In this document: piece by piece, positions 23,506 through 36,232 of the stretch
Layout: the number at the start of each line of letters is the position of its first letter
How positions within the stretch are numbered: the stretch's first letter is position 1
Assembly: GCA_949126835.1 (NCBI GenBank)
Contig: OX421500.1
Coordinates: 21,613,167-21,677,166, forward strand
DNA from: Anisus vortex
Lineage: Eukaryota; Mollusca; Gastropoda; Planorbidae
Direction of reading: 5' to 3'
Length of the DNA stretch: 64,000 nucleotides
Made by a program: the position numbers and the translations under genes
Notes under the pieces: generated by a model
Told to the model about the DNA's origin: nothing
Databases searched by the model: none
What the model saw: only the letters and a program-made list of their open reading frames with translations

Positions 23506-24620
23506 GGTCTCCCATTGTTGAAATAGTACAGAGCTGCTTCCTTTTTAAAAGAGAATAGTTTTAATTTACCACGAGAGATATATTTAAAGAATGATTTGTA
23601 TATTTAATTGCTTGCATGAATTAAAAACAAGGACATGCATGAAGCTCACAATGTAGGTCTATACTGGCCTATAGCCTACATTTTAAGCAAATTGCTACAT
23701 TATCAAATGGAAAAAAATAATTTTTAAATTAATTGTTCAATATGGCTCATGTATTTTTAAGATAAACGTTTAAAACAATAGCATCGAGTAGGGAACAAAT
23801 TACAAAACTATGTATAATCTATTTAAAATATATTTTAAAAAAAAGACTTTGGGGAGGTTAAAATATACATACGTTAGCAAATACTAACAAAAAAACTATA
23901 TCTATGTCGAAAAAAATATATATGCTACATCCCAGTAGATAGACTATATTTATTTTTAAAGAAAGACGTAAGAAATACGAGCATGGTAAAGAATGAGAAA
24001 CGTCACATTGTAAGGTGACAAGTACATTGACTCCAAGAACAGAATTGTATAGAAAGAACGACTATACAAATATTAGATAAGATAATAACTTAAAAAATGG
24101 TCTTTATATTCTTACAATCTAACAATGATTTAATAATGTCATTGTCCTCCCACGCTACTTTCACCAACATCTAACCCTTACCTTCTCCTTTAGAACATTT
24201 AGTGTCCACCCATGTGGATGTCAACCTATACATATGGTATTGTTACACAAACTGTTTCGGAAAAAAGAAATATTGTGGCAGGAGTAAAAAAACAACGAAG
24301 AATTATAATATCTTGGCCAAACAAGTGTGTGAATAGCCCAAAATAAACACCACGCACACAAACACACACAGACAATGTGCAATCTCATTATGTGCATGCT
24401 CCAGATATAGCAGACGGGTTTTTAATATAATAACTTTTTTCTTATTCTCTAATACGTTTAACGTATGTTACGGTATTATGAATTATTTAAATAATCATGC
24501 AGTGCTTCATTAAATAATTATACAGAAATAGTATATAAAAATTTAATTACAGCCATTTGAGCCAGACATCTAGAAAAGGAATATTTGTAAAATAGTTTTC
24601 CTAGAGCCTAGATCTATAAT
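23506..24620. other. AT-rich non-coding stretch
   Basis: No gene, RNA or element recognised. A short CACA-rich patch is at 24350-24375. Confidence 0.4.
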
Positions 24621-24635
24621 ATGATTTTTATTACA

Positions 24636-26169
24636 ATAGCCGTGTGTTGCGCTATATTCAACTGTCTTCACTCATACTACATAGCAGAGTGTTGCGCTAT
24701 ATTCAACTGTCTTCACTCATACTACATAGCGGAGTGTTGCGCTATATTCAACTGTCTTCACTCATACTACATAGCGGAGTGTTGCGCTATATTCAGCTGT
24801 CTTCACTCATATTACATAGCGGAGTGTTGCGCTATATTCAACTGTCTTCACTCATACTACATAGCGGAGTGTTGCGCTATATTCAACTGTCTTCACTCAT
24901 ACTACATAGCGGAGTGTTGCGCTATATTCAGCTGTCTTCACTCATATTACATAGCGGAGTGTTGCGCTATATTCAACTGTCTTCACTCATACTACATAGC
25001 GGAGTGTTGCGCTATATTCAACTGTCTTCACTCATACTACATAGCGGAGTGTTGCGCTGTATTCAACTGTCTTCACTCATACTACATAGCGGAGTGTTGC
25101 GCTATATTCAACTGTCTTCACTCATACTACATAGCGGAGTGTTGCGCTATATTCAGCTGTCTTCACTCATACTACATAGCGGAGTGTTGCGCTATATTCA
25201 ACTGTCTTCACTCATACTACATAGCGGAGTGTTGCGCTATATTCAACTGTCTTCACTCATACTACATAGCGGAGTGTTGCGCTATATTCAACTGTCTTCA
25301 CTCATACTACATAGCGGAGTGTTGCGCTATATTCAACTGTCTTCACTCATACTACATAGCGGAGTGTTGCGCTATATTCAGCTGTCTTCACTCATATTAC
25401 ATAGCGGAGTGTTGCGCTATATTCAGCTGTCTTCACTCATACTACATAGCGGAGTGTTGCGCTATATTCAGCTGTCTTCACTCATACTACATAGCGGAGT
25501 TTTGCGCTATATTCAGCTGTCTTCACTCATACTACATAGCGGAGTGTTGCGCTATATTCAACTGTCTTCACTCATACTACATAGCGGAGTGTTGCGCTAT
25601 ATTCAGCTGTCTTCACTCATACTACATAGCGGAGTGTTGCGCTATATTCAACTGTCTTCACTCATACTACATAGCGGAGTGTTGCGCTATATTCAACTGT
25701 CTTCACTCATACTACATAGCGGAGTGTTACGCTATATTTAACTGTCTTCACTCATACTACATAGCGGAGTGTTGCGCTATATTCAACTGTCTTCACTCAT
25801 ACTACATAGCGGAGTGTTGCGCTATATTCAACTGTCTTCACTCATACTACATAGCGGAGTGTTGCGCTATATTCAACTGTCTTCACTCATACTACATAGC
25901 GGAGTGTTGCGCTATATTCAACTGTCTTCACTCATACTACATAGCGGAGTGTTGCGCTATATTCAACTGTCTTCACTCATACTACATAGCGGAGTGTTGA
26001 GCTATATTCAGCTGTCTTCACTCATATTACATAGCGGAGTGTTGCGCTATATTCAGCTGTCTTCACTCATACTACATAGCGGAGTGTTGCGCTATATTCA
26101 ACTGTCTTCACTCATACTACATAGCGGAGTGTTGCGCTATATTCAGCTGTCTTCACTCATATTACATAG
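24636..26169 (+). repeat. 45-bp minisatellite, about 34 units
   Basis: Head-to-tail 45-bp units containing GTTGCGCTATATTCAACTG and CTTCACTCATACTACATAG. Variation is nearly limited to two sites: CAACTG or CAGCTG, and CATACTAC or CATATTAC, which recur together in blocks and suggest multi-unit duplication. Because 45 is a multiple of 3 and the unit lacks stops in two + frames, it yields frames of 459 and 365 codons (period 15 aa, for example CCAIFNCLHSYYIAE). I see no domain, splice site or promoter supporting expression, so I treat it as a minisatellite. Confidence 0.93.
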
Positions 26170-26339
26170 GCTATAAAGGTGATTAGAATAAAACTAAGTT
26201 TTATATAAGTTTTATATTGGAAATGGAATTGTTTGGTTGTTGTTATTTGTGGTGGGAGGAGAGTTTGACTTGTTACAATAGAGTCATTTATGTATGGTAC
26301 AGTAACCGTCAGATTTTATGTAGTATTCAATTATGAATC

Positions 26340-26610
26340 TCAGGACAGGTCACATATGAAGTTTAAGCAATCTTTCATTCTTTCAATCCTTGGACTTCTT
26401 ATAAGGATTAGTTTTTATTCAAAGGGTATTAACACATATGCAAGAATAAACGCATACAAGTATCTTTCTTTTCTAGTAGCTGCCGGGTAAGGAATGGATT
26501 GCCTTCCGTAACACACCAGGAAAAGCAATAACTTAACATCACGCTAATCGAAATGAAAGAGTAGGCTCAATCCACGGATACGCGTAGGACGCAATAATCT
26601 CCTGTAGGCC
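26340..26610 (+). pseudogene. LINE 3' end fragment (family shared with 46072 and 54905)
   Basis: The sequence near 26428-26500 encodes YARINAYKY followed downstream by a region with ACGCGTAGGACGCAATAATCT. The same order (YARTNAYKYS, then GCGTAGG, then CAATAATCT or CAATTATCG) appears at 47200-47350 and 54960-55215. It is the end of the RT frame plus 3' UTR of a non-LTR retrotransposon, broken by stops. Nimbus-like elements of snails are a possible match, from memory only. Confidence 0.6.
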
Positions 26611-27060
26611 TATCACTTCTCTACCCATGGGCCTCAAAGACTGGAGAAGTGTGTAAGCCGCCGATATGTTCACATTAAGAATACACCGGCGGGCGAACGC
26701 AAGGGAGACACCTCCTGTTGCGCATCCGAGGTTCATTGCACCACCAAGAAGCCCTAAGCCTTGGTGGGGAGGAAACAGTTAGCGTAGCAGTCGCGTCTCA
26801 AAACCCGCTCTGGTGCTGGATGCCCATACCTATAGTATGGGATTTGTGCTACCGGGCGACATTGCAGCTATACGGGCTAGCCACCACGATAACGATCGAG
26901 GGTATTCCATAGTTTGTTTTAAGCTGGGCTGCAGAGACCGTACCCTATGTTACATGGCACGCCACGCCTTCGGCATGCCGTGGGGTGGCTGACGCCCAGA
27001 TAGAACCTTGGTGCCCCCCCCCCCCCTTTGTCCACCCCCAAAAACATAGTTACGCACTGG
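26611..27060. other. GC-richer unidentified segment
   Basis: This stretch is clearly more GC-rich than its surroundings. It contains the palindrome-like GCACGCCACGCCTTCGGCATG and a run of C at about 27016-27028. Frames on either strand are short (26539-26736 on -, 26718-26912 on +) and I recognise nothing in them. It may be part of an unclassified mobile element. Confidence 0.35.
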
Positions 27061-27423
27061 ACTAAAGAGCCGGATGGCTTGTCCGGTTTTTATAGAGACA
27101 TTATTAATTCAGTAGGCCTTAAGAAGAAGTAACATATAACATAGCAACAGGGGTGTACAATTACGGCACTTCGTGGTGTGAAGTGCAGTTCCTGTTGACC
27201 TCTTGCGTGGGTCACAACTCTTTTGAACAGATAATAATTGTGTATTTTGTTTCTCTTGAATATTATATTTACACGAGATGTCTACTTTACATACTACTTT
27301 AGACTTGTGTATAATATACAGCCATAATGACACAATAAAATATCATTTGAATATGTGTATTTAGTGATACTTAGCAATATAAATATAGATTTGTACGTGT
27401 GGGTGGGGCGAGGCTCTCTATAA

Positions 27424-27449
27424 CACACACACACACACACACACACACA
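27424..27449. repeat. (CA)n microsatellite
   Basis: A pure run of ACAC repeats of about 26 bases. Confidence 0.9.
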
Positions 27450-27794
27450 ATTGGCATGCGGCTAATATGTGTCTATCACTTGCGGTAGACGGTAGGATAC
27501 AGTTGTTGAAAAAGACAACATCCAGCTAAGCATATTATAATATAATCGACTCCTTGTCGCGTCTCAATAATCTCGTTTAATCACAAGGGTAACAAACAAA
27601 AAATGAAAGAATATGGCAGTACGGAAAACTGAGGGGATTCCCCTATTGAACAGTTCACGCTTGAGTAATTCCTTGAGTCATACATTCACAATTTAAGTTG
27701 CACAAGAAGAATGTATTTTAAGAACTTCTATATTTAAAAGCCTTTTGGCTTTTTCTTTTTTTATTACATCAACTAGTAGATTTAATTGTATTCG

Positions 27795-28030
27795 GTCTGT
27801 CTGTCTGTCTGTCTACCTGTTCGTCTGTCTATCTGTAAGGTATATCTATCCATCTATCTATCCGCCTATCAGTCTGTCCATCCGTTTATCTATCTGCCTA
27901 TCTGTCTGTCTATATATCCGTTTACTTGTCGATCTATATGTTCAAATCTTTTTCTCTCTCTCTCTCTATCTGTCTACCTGTCCGTCTATCTGTCTGTCTG
28001 ACTGCTTTTCAGTCCGTCTCTCCGTTTGAG
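27795..28030. repeat. CTGT/CTAT-rich microsatellite
   Basis: Degenerate array of CTGT, CTAT and CCGT tetramers with a (CT)n run at 27951-27967. Two + frames of 71 and 94 codons are low-complexity by-products. Confidence 0.85.
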
Positions 28031-31000
28031 AGTCTATCTCTATTTCATCACTATTCACCTAATAAAAGTTCATTTCACACGGCAATTATTATTGTCACAC
28101 TATGAAATCATTCATATCGCTTTTAGATTAAAGGAGTGAAACATAAAGAGAATGTTTTAAAACATGTTACAGTAGGAAGTCAGCCATCATGTCATGATAG
28201 ACTTCCGTTAATTTATTGATCTCTGGATAGATGGAAACTTTTGGGGATTCCCCGAACATTCTTTTATTTATTTTTGTTTTGTTGTTTTTTTTTTGTTTTA
28301 CGCATGAGCTATTGCTCAGAACCTTTACATTAAAAAAACATTACTTCAGAAATAGTTTATTGTGTTATTACAAGTCACATGCTACATATTTAACAGTGTA
28401 AAAGTATAACAATAGGTAATATATCCATAAACATCCGATTCAATACTTAATTTAAAAAAAAAATCATAATTTATTGTTCTGCATGGCATTCTTGAAATTA
28501 ATTAAATAAATCCAACATTATCAATGAGAAATCCCGAAATAATCTGTACGTTATATCAAACATAGTTGTACAGAGGAAAGAAAGCAAATTAAATGTAGTG
28601 AATGTTTTACCCAACGACTTCACATTATAAAGACTAACTGAAGTTATGTCCTAAATCTAACTCAAGAAAGAAGACAATAGAAATTTTCTAGTATTTCGGG
28701 TGTGAAAAAAGAGTTATGCGGATGATGATTTTAAGCCACGAGTATATTCACACTTTGAATCCAATTTTCTTCTTTTTTTGGGTGACAATTTAAAAAAAAA
28801 TCTGGTTAAGTCATTTCATTAAGACTTGAACATTTTAAATACCTCAGCTTACCTTGTCAACTTCACGCGTTTAATAAAAACTGATTTGGTTTAGAGTTTA
28901 GACAGTTGAAAGAAGAGAAATGTAGGTCATTTCCTGAGATAAAATAAAACCATATTTGTGAAGCGTAAATATGTACAGAATGAAGGTGGCTTAAAGGTGG
29001 ACTTTAGTTGGAGATGTCAGGTTTACATTTTTAAACAAGGACCACAAAGCAGTGCATTTTCATTGACATCACTTTTGCAATCATGATTTAACAAAAATTC
29101 AAAGTAGGCAAAAAAAACCAAATAGGACCATTTTGGGTTCTTACATAAAGCATGGATCACCAGTTTGGCTGGCCATGACGTACAAAGGGATTGTGTCGAC
29201 CATACTTTCACCAAGTTATATATAACACATGTTGTTTATAAGGTCTAACAACATTCCATGACTCTACAGAGCGAGAACAAACAACTTTAAAAAGTTGCCC
29301 ATTTTCGAATTAAAATCGAGTTCGTCTAGCAGTAATGGAAGTGTTTCTACAACGCAGACCAGAACTGCACTCTTCAAAGTACCGCCAACATTGGTATTCC
29401 TTAAGTCATGAGTAAAAATTATAACAATGACCTAGAGTTCAATATAAGCAAAATTGATATAACGAGTTAGACTTAATTTATCGCACAAGGACTGAGTGAC
29501 AGGTAAACTAAAGGAGAGACGGTGATACGGGTGTTGTTTGGGGAGGGGTGGGTAAGGGAGCAATGGAACCCACCTCCCCCTGTTTAATTCAAAATTACTG
29601 TTGATCACGTTTTAAATCTGTTTACATTACGTGTCCTTCAATAAACAGTACTACGGTCAAGTGTGTCCAGGTGACCATATAAACACAAGCTTGGACACGA
29701 TCTTGACCAACGTCGGACAGTCTGTTGTATTTCTATAGGGCCTGGGTTTGGTGAGCGGATGGCGTTCATGTCACAGCAAGTCCCAACAGTAGTCATGGAA
29801 ACACAATGAAGTCAAGGCCGTCGTCAAAACATTGAGGGTAAGGGTCAAGTAGGAAACGACTCAATAAAACGTAAATCTAACCAAAATATATTTGTAAGGA
29901 TAATGTTCTATGTAAATCATATACATGATATAGAGATAGAGTTAGACAGATAGATAGACATAGATAAATGAACATAGAATCTTAGATAGATAGGTGGATA
30001 GCAAGTTTGATAAATGTAGTGCTTGACAGATATATTACCAGATTAATTTCCATTTCGAAAGTTTACCAGGTAGATAAATAACTAGTTAAACAGATCGTCA
30101 AATAAATATTATATAGCCGTATAGATAAATTAATAAATAACCAGCTTGTAATAGATATATTGCCAGTTGCAAGATAGATAAGTAGATAGATAATTTGATG
30201 CGATACGGGGATTAACTAGCTAGCTACTTCGTTATGTCTTACGTCACAACCGTATCAAATATTGCTATTAAGGAACCTTTCACAAATTACGTCTACCGAA
30301 AAAAATGGGTGATATATATATATATTTTTTTTACTTTAGAAGTCAAATAGGAAGGGAGGATGTAGTCGACTAATATAACGTCACCAAAAATATTGTTTGT
30401 TTAAAATGTAATCAACATGCTTTATGTAATTCAAAAGCAATCATAGTTTTTACAAAACATTTTGTGACACAATTGTTTGAAATACAAATAATACGCCTTC
30501 TAATTCAACCCATCTAATTTTTTATTTTGAAGTGGTTTAATCACGGGAATCGTATGTGTCATTGAGTGGAAACTTGAGAATTTTAGGGATGCTGTCTGAC
30601 AACGAAGGGAATCTTTATTGTTTTTTCAATTGCACGACGTCATTTAGAGATAACCCTTTATGTATCATGTTCAGTAGGCGTAAAGTTTGCTTAAAAGTTT
30701 CGTGAGTTACGTGGAAGGGTAGGGGAGCCAGGGATGGCAAAGCTTGTCGATATAAAGAGGGCGAAGAGGGGACAAATACTAAATGTTATAAATCTAGTGT
30801 AAACAAAAAAAAATTCCTCCCGCCAATGTAATTTGATTTATTTTCTAATTGTAATGGCAAATGTTTTTTGTTCATAAAAATGACAGGCTTGAAATATTTC
30901 TTTAATCTATTTTTTTATACAAAGTTATAAATAAGTAATTATTACATAGGTTTTGAAATTGACGAAACACTGACTCAGTTGACGATTACCAAAAAAAAAC

Positions 31001-31190
31001 AACAACAACCAAACAAAAAATAAATCGTATGGAGTCTAATGTTTAAATTCTAAATTATTTTTTAAAGCGGAAGTGGTTGGAAAAGAGGGCCGGCGGTGAC
31101 CCCCCTCCTCCTTCCCTTTGCCATGCCACTGGTGTACATATACATTTGTTATTAGAACTCTGGTCTTTACAACAAATGTTCACACTTACA
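28031..31190. other. long AT-rich non-coding stretch
   Basis: No supported gene, RNA or element. A weak AGATAGATA-rich patch runs from about 29930 to 30190. A (TA)n then poly-T tract is at 30313-30330. Confidence 0.4.
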
Positions 31191-31198
31191 TGTAACGA

Positions 31199-31200
31199 TG

Positions 31201-31243
<43 letters not shown>
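31199..31243. repeat. (TA)n(GA)n compound microsatellite
   Basis: A run of TA dinucleotides passes directly into a run of GA dinucleotides. Confidence 0.9.
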
Positions 31244-31306
31244 CTCTGTATGATATAACGAATCTCTCTTACGCTTTTTTTCTCTATTTTTCTCTTCCCT
31301 CTTTGA

Positions 31307-31566
31307 CTACTAGTTCAGTCGGTCTACTAGTTCAGTTGGTCTACTAGTTCAGTTGGTCTACTAGTTCAGTTGGTCTACTAGTTCAGTTGGTCTACTAGTT
31401 CAGTTGGTCTACTAGTTCAGTTGGTCTACTAGTTCAGTTGGTCTACTAGTTCAGTTGGTCTACTAGTTCAGTTGGTCTACTAGTTCAGTTGGTCTACTAG
31501 TTCAGTTGGTCTACTAGTTCAGTTGGTCTACTAGTTCAGTTGGTCTACTAGTTCAGTTGGTCTACA
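31307..31566 (+). repeat. 17-bp minisatellite
   Basis: About 15 units of GGTCTACTAGTTCAGTT. Apart from the first unit (CAGTCGG) all copies are identical by eye, so the array is recently expanded or strongly homogenised. Each unit contains the palindrome ACTAGT. Confidence 0.95.
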
Positions 31567-33029
31567 TATTTTGTTACTGTTGATTTGTTTATATTTCACA
31601 CAAATTGTTCACAAATGAATGCATTTTATTTTTTTGTTGTTTTACCGTACCAGGACAAGGGAGGCTATTTATACATTCTCACTTTACTCATGCATGCATT
31701 TTATAACTGCACATCGATTTGCGTATAAGGTTTTCCTGTATTACTACTTTACTTATAATGAAGAAAACGAAATATACATACCTTTTGTGTTGGGCATTAA
31801 CTGATTCTTGAACAATTCGAACATTAATTGGCGTAAAAACCGTCGACAGATTTAGTCATAAGTCGATATTATCATTATCTAGGAAATAAACACTGAAATT
31901 GCGTCTTTATCCCTGGCTTTACGTCAACAAAGGGGAAAGTACTCTAGATCTCTTTAATTCAAAAATTATTATCATGAAAACTGCAGACTATAGACTAGTA
32001 TAGACCTACAATATGAATAGATTTGTATTGTTGTTTCGTTTTGTGACAAACCGGTAATATAATTTATGTTTGACTTGAATGGTCGAGATGGAACGACATG
32101 GAATATTTTTAGAGACTTTTGAAACACTTCCAGGGGTGTCATGATTACTAAGATAGGATCCAGTCATTCAAACTTACATAGTGTTAATGAGGTCAAGGTT
32201 TTATAACTAATACTAAAAGGTTAAGGTTCAATCTTATCTGCATAATCTTGGTTTCTCAACTCATAGAGGCTTTTTGTTTTGGGTAGAGTTGTACGTGTTC
32301 TTTTAATTATTTAAATAAAGAAAAAAACATTCCTTAATTTTCACTAAACTTAGAAGAGTTGAAAAAATTAAAACTCTTCATTCTAACATCGAAAGTCTAA
32401 TAGGGTCGAAGTGTTTTAGTTCAACGGTCCATAGCTTAAAATAGGACTATGTGGCCAGCACAATGCCATTTCGAATCTATTGTCCATTTTCCGCAGGTTT
32501 AAGCACACACACACACAAAAACAACTAGATGTGGTCTTATCGTTTTTAAACCCATGACACTCGGGATTGTAAACTAACGCTTTATCATTATAATGTTGTG
32601 TTAGATTGATACGGAGGAATACTAAATATGTTTTTTATTGGACAAAAACAGCTTGAAGGTAGGGAGGGGGAATTACTAATAAACACATGAACAGCTGACA
32701 CGTGCTGTCCAATAGACTTTGCATGACCTATTAACCCCAAAACATGCATAAAATATACTTGTCAACACATTAGCAAGCGACTGCGAAAAAATAAGGTTAA
32801 AAATTACAGTAACAGTAACACAGATTTTGAGTGGAAAAAAATATAGATGTATTATTGAAATTGTGTTAATGTAGATTCTATATGTTGTATATAAATGTAA
32901 ATATTGTATAAAAAAGTTATTGTAATCTACCAATTTCTGTTTGTATTTAACCAAAACCTTCTTCTCAGGCATATCAGTCTGTTGGGTAGACACCCTAGCA
33001 AATTGACGCCCACCCTAAATGCGCCAAAC
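31567..33029. other. non-coding stretch with SINE scrap
   Basis: A short reversed SINE tail (TGTGGCCAGCACAATGCC) is at 32450-32468. Small frames at 31619-31804 and 32676-32993 have no recognised features. Confidence 0.4.
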
Positions 33030-33049
33030 CATGGTGGCGCCTTAACAGG

Positions 33050-33305
33050 GCTGATTAAAGTAAGTATCCCCATCGGGCCTGTCAAGCAGCGTTCACAAGT
33101 TTCTTTGTCTACGGCATACTAGAAGATTGTGTGGCCAGCACAATGCCCAAACACCTATATATTCCTTTACTAAAGTCAGGTACCGTTTATAACTGCGTAG
33201 ATTCAGGGACAACCTCCCAAACCCGGGCACAAGCGTTTGCTTTTACCAGGATTTGAACCCAGTACCGGCAGCCTACTTGCCCAATCGACCACCGTGCGCC
33301 AAGTG
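33050..33305 (-). mobile_element. SINE copy, - orientation
   Basis: On the - strand the head reads GGCGCACGGTGGTCGATTGG with the B-box-like GGGTTCAAATCCTGG, and the tail holds GGGCATTGTGCTGGCCACAC. Same family as the other SINEs in the window. Confidence 0.75.
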
Positions 33306-33654
33306 TCTTCTATTTCAAAATGTCGAAATGTTCATGGCCCCATAGGGACATAACTTCACCAGGTTCAGGCCTAATTATTTATTAAAGGTGCCGCCAACAA
33401 TGTGGAAAGGAATAAAAAAAATATCCTTTTATCTGTTTCAGAATTGCCTGTTTTAAACGAGGAACCCTTTTTTGTTGATCATTTCGGGGAATCAACGCAC
33501 TTCACGCCCCATCAGAGTTAATATCCAGGGCCTTAGATTGTGAATACTTCCAGGTCTTAGTTAAGTAGAATTTTTACACTGGATTTGAACCTGATACCAT
33601 CAAACCGACTCCACATCCAGCCTCTAGACAGACTTGCTCACTGAATTGTAGATC

Positions 33655-33965
33655 ATCATCATCAAACCCCTGTGGTCGTTGGGGGGAGCGAATGGATACC
33701 TCAGCAGTAATATTTCTCCATTTGTTTGCCTATCTTGAGCAGCTGTCACTAGTTTAGCCATTTGCAGCTTTGTCCAATCCTTTATATTGTCGAACCAGTA
33801 TTTCCGCTGACGGCCTCTCTGACGTCCACCTTCTAAAGTGCCTTGGATGATGTTCTTTTTGGCTGGTTATTATGCCGCACCGCATGAACGAACCATGTCA
33901 GTTTTTGCGCCGCTTTATTGTTGCCATTATGGTCTCTTGAGGGCCAGCAATTGGTGTCAAATTTG
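33655..33965 (-). pseudogene. LINE reverse transcriptase C-terminal fragment
   Basis: On the - strand, broken frames resemble the end of LINE RT proteins: a motif like RQRPSAEILVRQYKGLDK followed by a WRNITAEVS-type end. The segment is homologous to 58165-58420, sharing for example CTGACGGCCTCTC and GACGTCCACCTTCTA on the + strand. Both copies are decayed. Confidence 0.55.
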
Positions 33966-34492
33966 TAGATAGATCTAAATAAATATCAAGTGTCTTCTGT
34001 TCAAACTTCATATTGATTGCGTTTAACTTAGACACACACACATACACACACACACACATTTATATGTTCAAAAGTGGAAGTAAAACACAGTCCTGAACAG
34101 GACGGAAGACCCCATTAAGTTTTGCGGATTACCCTATGATCAGTTTGGCTCTAAGGGTACTTTACTTTGAGGATTGCCATATGATGAGTTTAGCCCGAGG
34201 GTGCTTTACTTTGAGAATCGCTGTAAGATCACTTAAGACTTGGATGGCTGGTTCAGTCAAATGATTGTACATAGATATTACCGCATACTTTCGCTTAAAT
34301 GGAAACACATGTCGAAATACACACAATCCACTTGACATATAAATAGCTTGTTGTTTGTGAAGTACTTTAATGGATTAGATTTAGATAATACCAACTAAAA
34401 AACGAATAGTATTGTTACAATTAAAAGATAAGGAAATTGTGCGGACAGAGAAAGGGAAGGGTTGTTAGGGGTGGGGGACAAAAAGTACATAT

Positions 34493-34740
34493 TGGCGCGG
34501 CGGCCGAGCGTCAGTATATTCGGCTGGCGTACTGAAGGTCCTGGGTTTAAATCCTGGTGATCATTTTTGTTCCGAGTCGGCACGCATCCCTGAGTTAACC
34601 CGACTCTGATAAGTATCTGACAGTAATTGGCGAAAATTAAAGACGACGAGGCACTGTGCTGTGCACACAATACCCTAGTATGCCGTGGCCGCAGAAACTG
34701 GTTAACGCTGCTTCACCGGTCTATTGAATTCATGAATTCA
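34493..34740 (+). mobile_element. SINE copy, well preserved
   Basis: Head GGCGCGGCGGCCGAGCG and B-box-like GGGTTTAAATCCTGG, body with CGACTCTGATAAGTATCTG, tail GAGGCACTGTGCTGTGCAC and GTATGCCGTGGCC. The head resembles a tRNA gene, so internal pol III promoter boxes are expected. Confidence 0.78.
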
Positions 34741-35843
34741 TGCGGGGGATGAAGGGTTAGCCAAACTATTTTACAGACCTATAGACCTTTTCATTTTGTT
34801 AATTATTCTAAAAAAAAAGGTCAACGTCTGCTTCTGCGCACTCGGTGGGGGGCAGAAAGAAACAGCTGTTTGTTATTTGGCTTTGTTATTTAACTGGGTG
34901 TCTAGTGGTTTTTATTCGTAATTATATTAGTTGTTCATTAAAAAAAATAATGACTTCATAAAAACTTTATACCGAGATGCCAGGGATCGAACTGTACTTT
35001 TTTTTTTTACATTTTGAACCAGTTTTTAACAAAAAAAAAACATTTATTATACATTCTAGGCTTACGAAGCGTCTATGGCGACTATGGTTACCCAGACCCA
35101 GTTAATCTACCGAGCAATCGATGTGTCAGTAACTCGTCTTATAAAACATAGGCTACACTAAATAGCATTTTAGATAGTTACAAGGCTTTGTTTGTGTAGA
35201 AGTCTCAACACTTATTTTGCATTAGTTTCTTATACTTATATTTTGCAACATAAATCGTTGTAAGCTTAGGCTTAATTTTACTTTTTCTTAACTTAATTTA
35301 AGTCTTAACCTAGCGACCTAACCTAATTCAAAATAGGCTAGAATTAGACTAGTAGCGTATCCTATAATATAGGCCTATTACCTATAGTCCTGTAGAATAC
35401 TATAGAGCCAAAGCAGTATAAACATAGCTATAGGCCAATATACATTATAAATATAAAAGTGCAGTGTTTTTAACCATTCACGATTTTTAAAAGCAAAATT
35501 TAGTGCATCTACTGCTAATTTTCGGGATGAGTATTTAGTGTTGAAAAATATATATATAATCATTGCAAATGTTTCTATAGCATTGAAGTTTTCTTCATTC
35601 TACTTTTGAAAGACGAGATAAATCGCCAATATAGACATTTTAAAAGAGATTTAAAAAAATAGAGTTTCAACACTTTTATTTACTGTATCTGTGTGTCAAT
35701 TACAAAATATGACACGTTATAGGAACGCTCTATTCTTTTCTAATTTTTTCCTCTCAGCTATTAAAACACCAGGCCCGTTGGTTATATCCTTAGCAAACGG
35801 AATTTCTTTAAAACATGTTATTTCTCTTCTTTTATTCTTCCTT
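34741..35843. other. AT-rich non-coding stretch
   Basis: No gene or element recognised. It includes poly-A and poly-T runs near 35000-35040. Confidence 0.4.
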
Positions 35844-35924
35844 TTAACCCTTTCCGTACCGACCTACTTCTATCTATGCTTCTTTCAGTTCCGCTATATA
35901 CGCGCTCGGGACTGTAAGGGTTAA
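35844..35924 (-). mobile_element. 81-bp MITE-like element with TTAA ends (copy B)
   Basis: Reverse-orientation copy of the element at 4987-5067. It is bordered by TTAA on both sides and keeps the core CGCGTATATAGCGGAACTG on the - strand. Confidence 0.7.
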
Positions 35925-36232
35925 ATTCTGTGGGTATCTTTTTTTTTTTTTTGCGAAGTTCATGTAACCATGTTTTCGATCACTACACGTATACGGCCGA
36001 GAAGGAGAAAGCCAGCGCGCTTTAAGTCACATTATTACTTTTCGGTGAGTACACCAGACTTGAACCCCAACTTTTTTTGAGAATGCGAGCGAGCGTACTC
36101 TTTTTTTATGCTCGGAGAACTAACTCAGCTGTGTCCACGCACCACTGATACATCACCGTAAAAGTTAGGCACAAACGGTTGGCCGTTCCTGTCTACTCTA
36201 AGTTCCTGCTTATGATCTGGTATCCACTAGAA

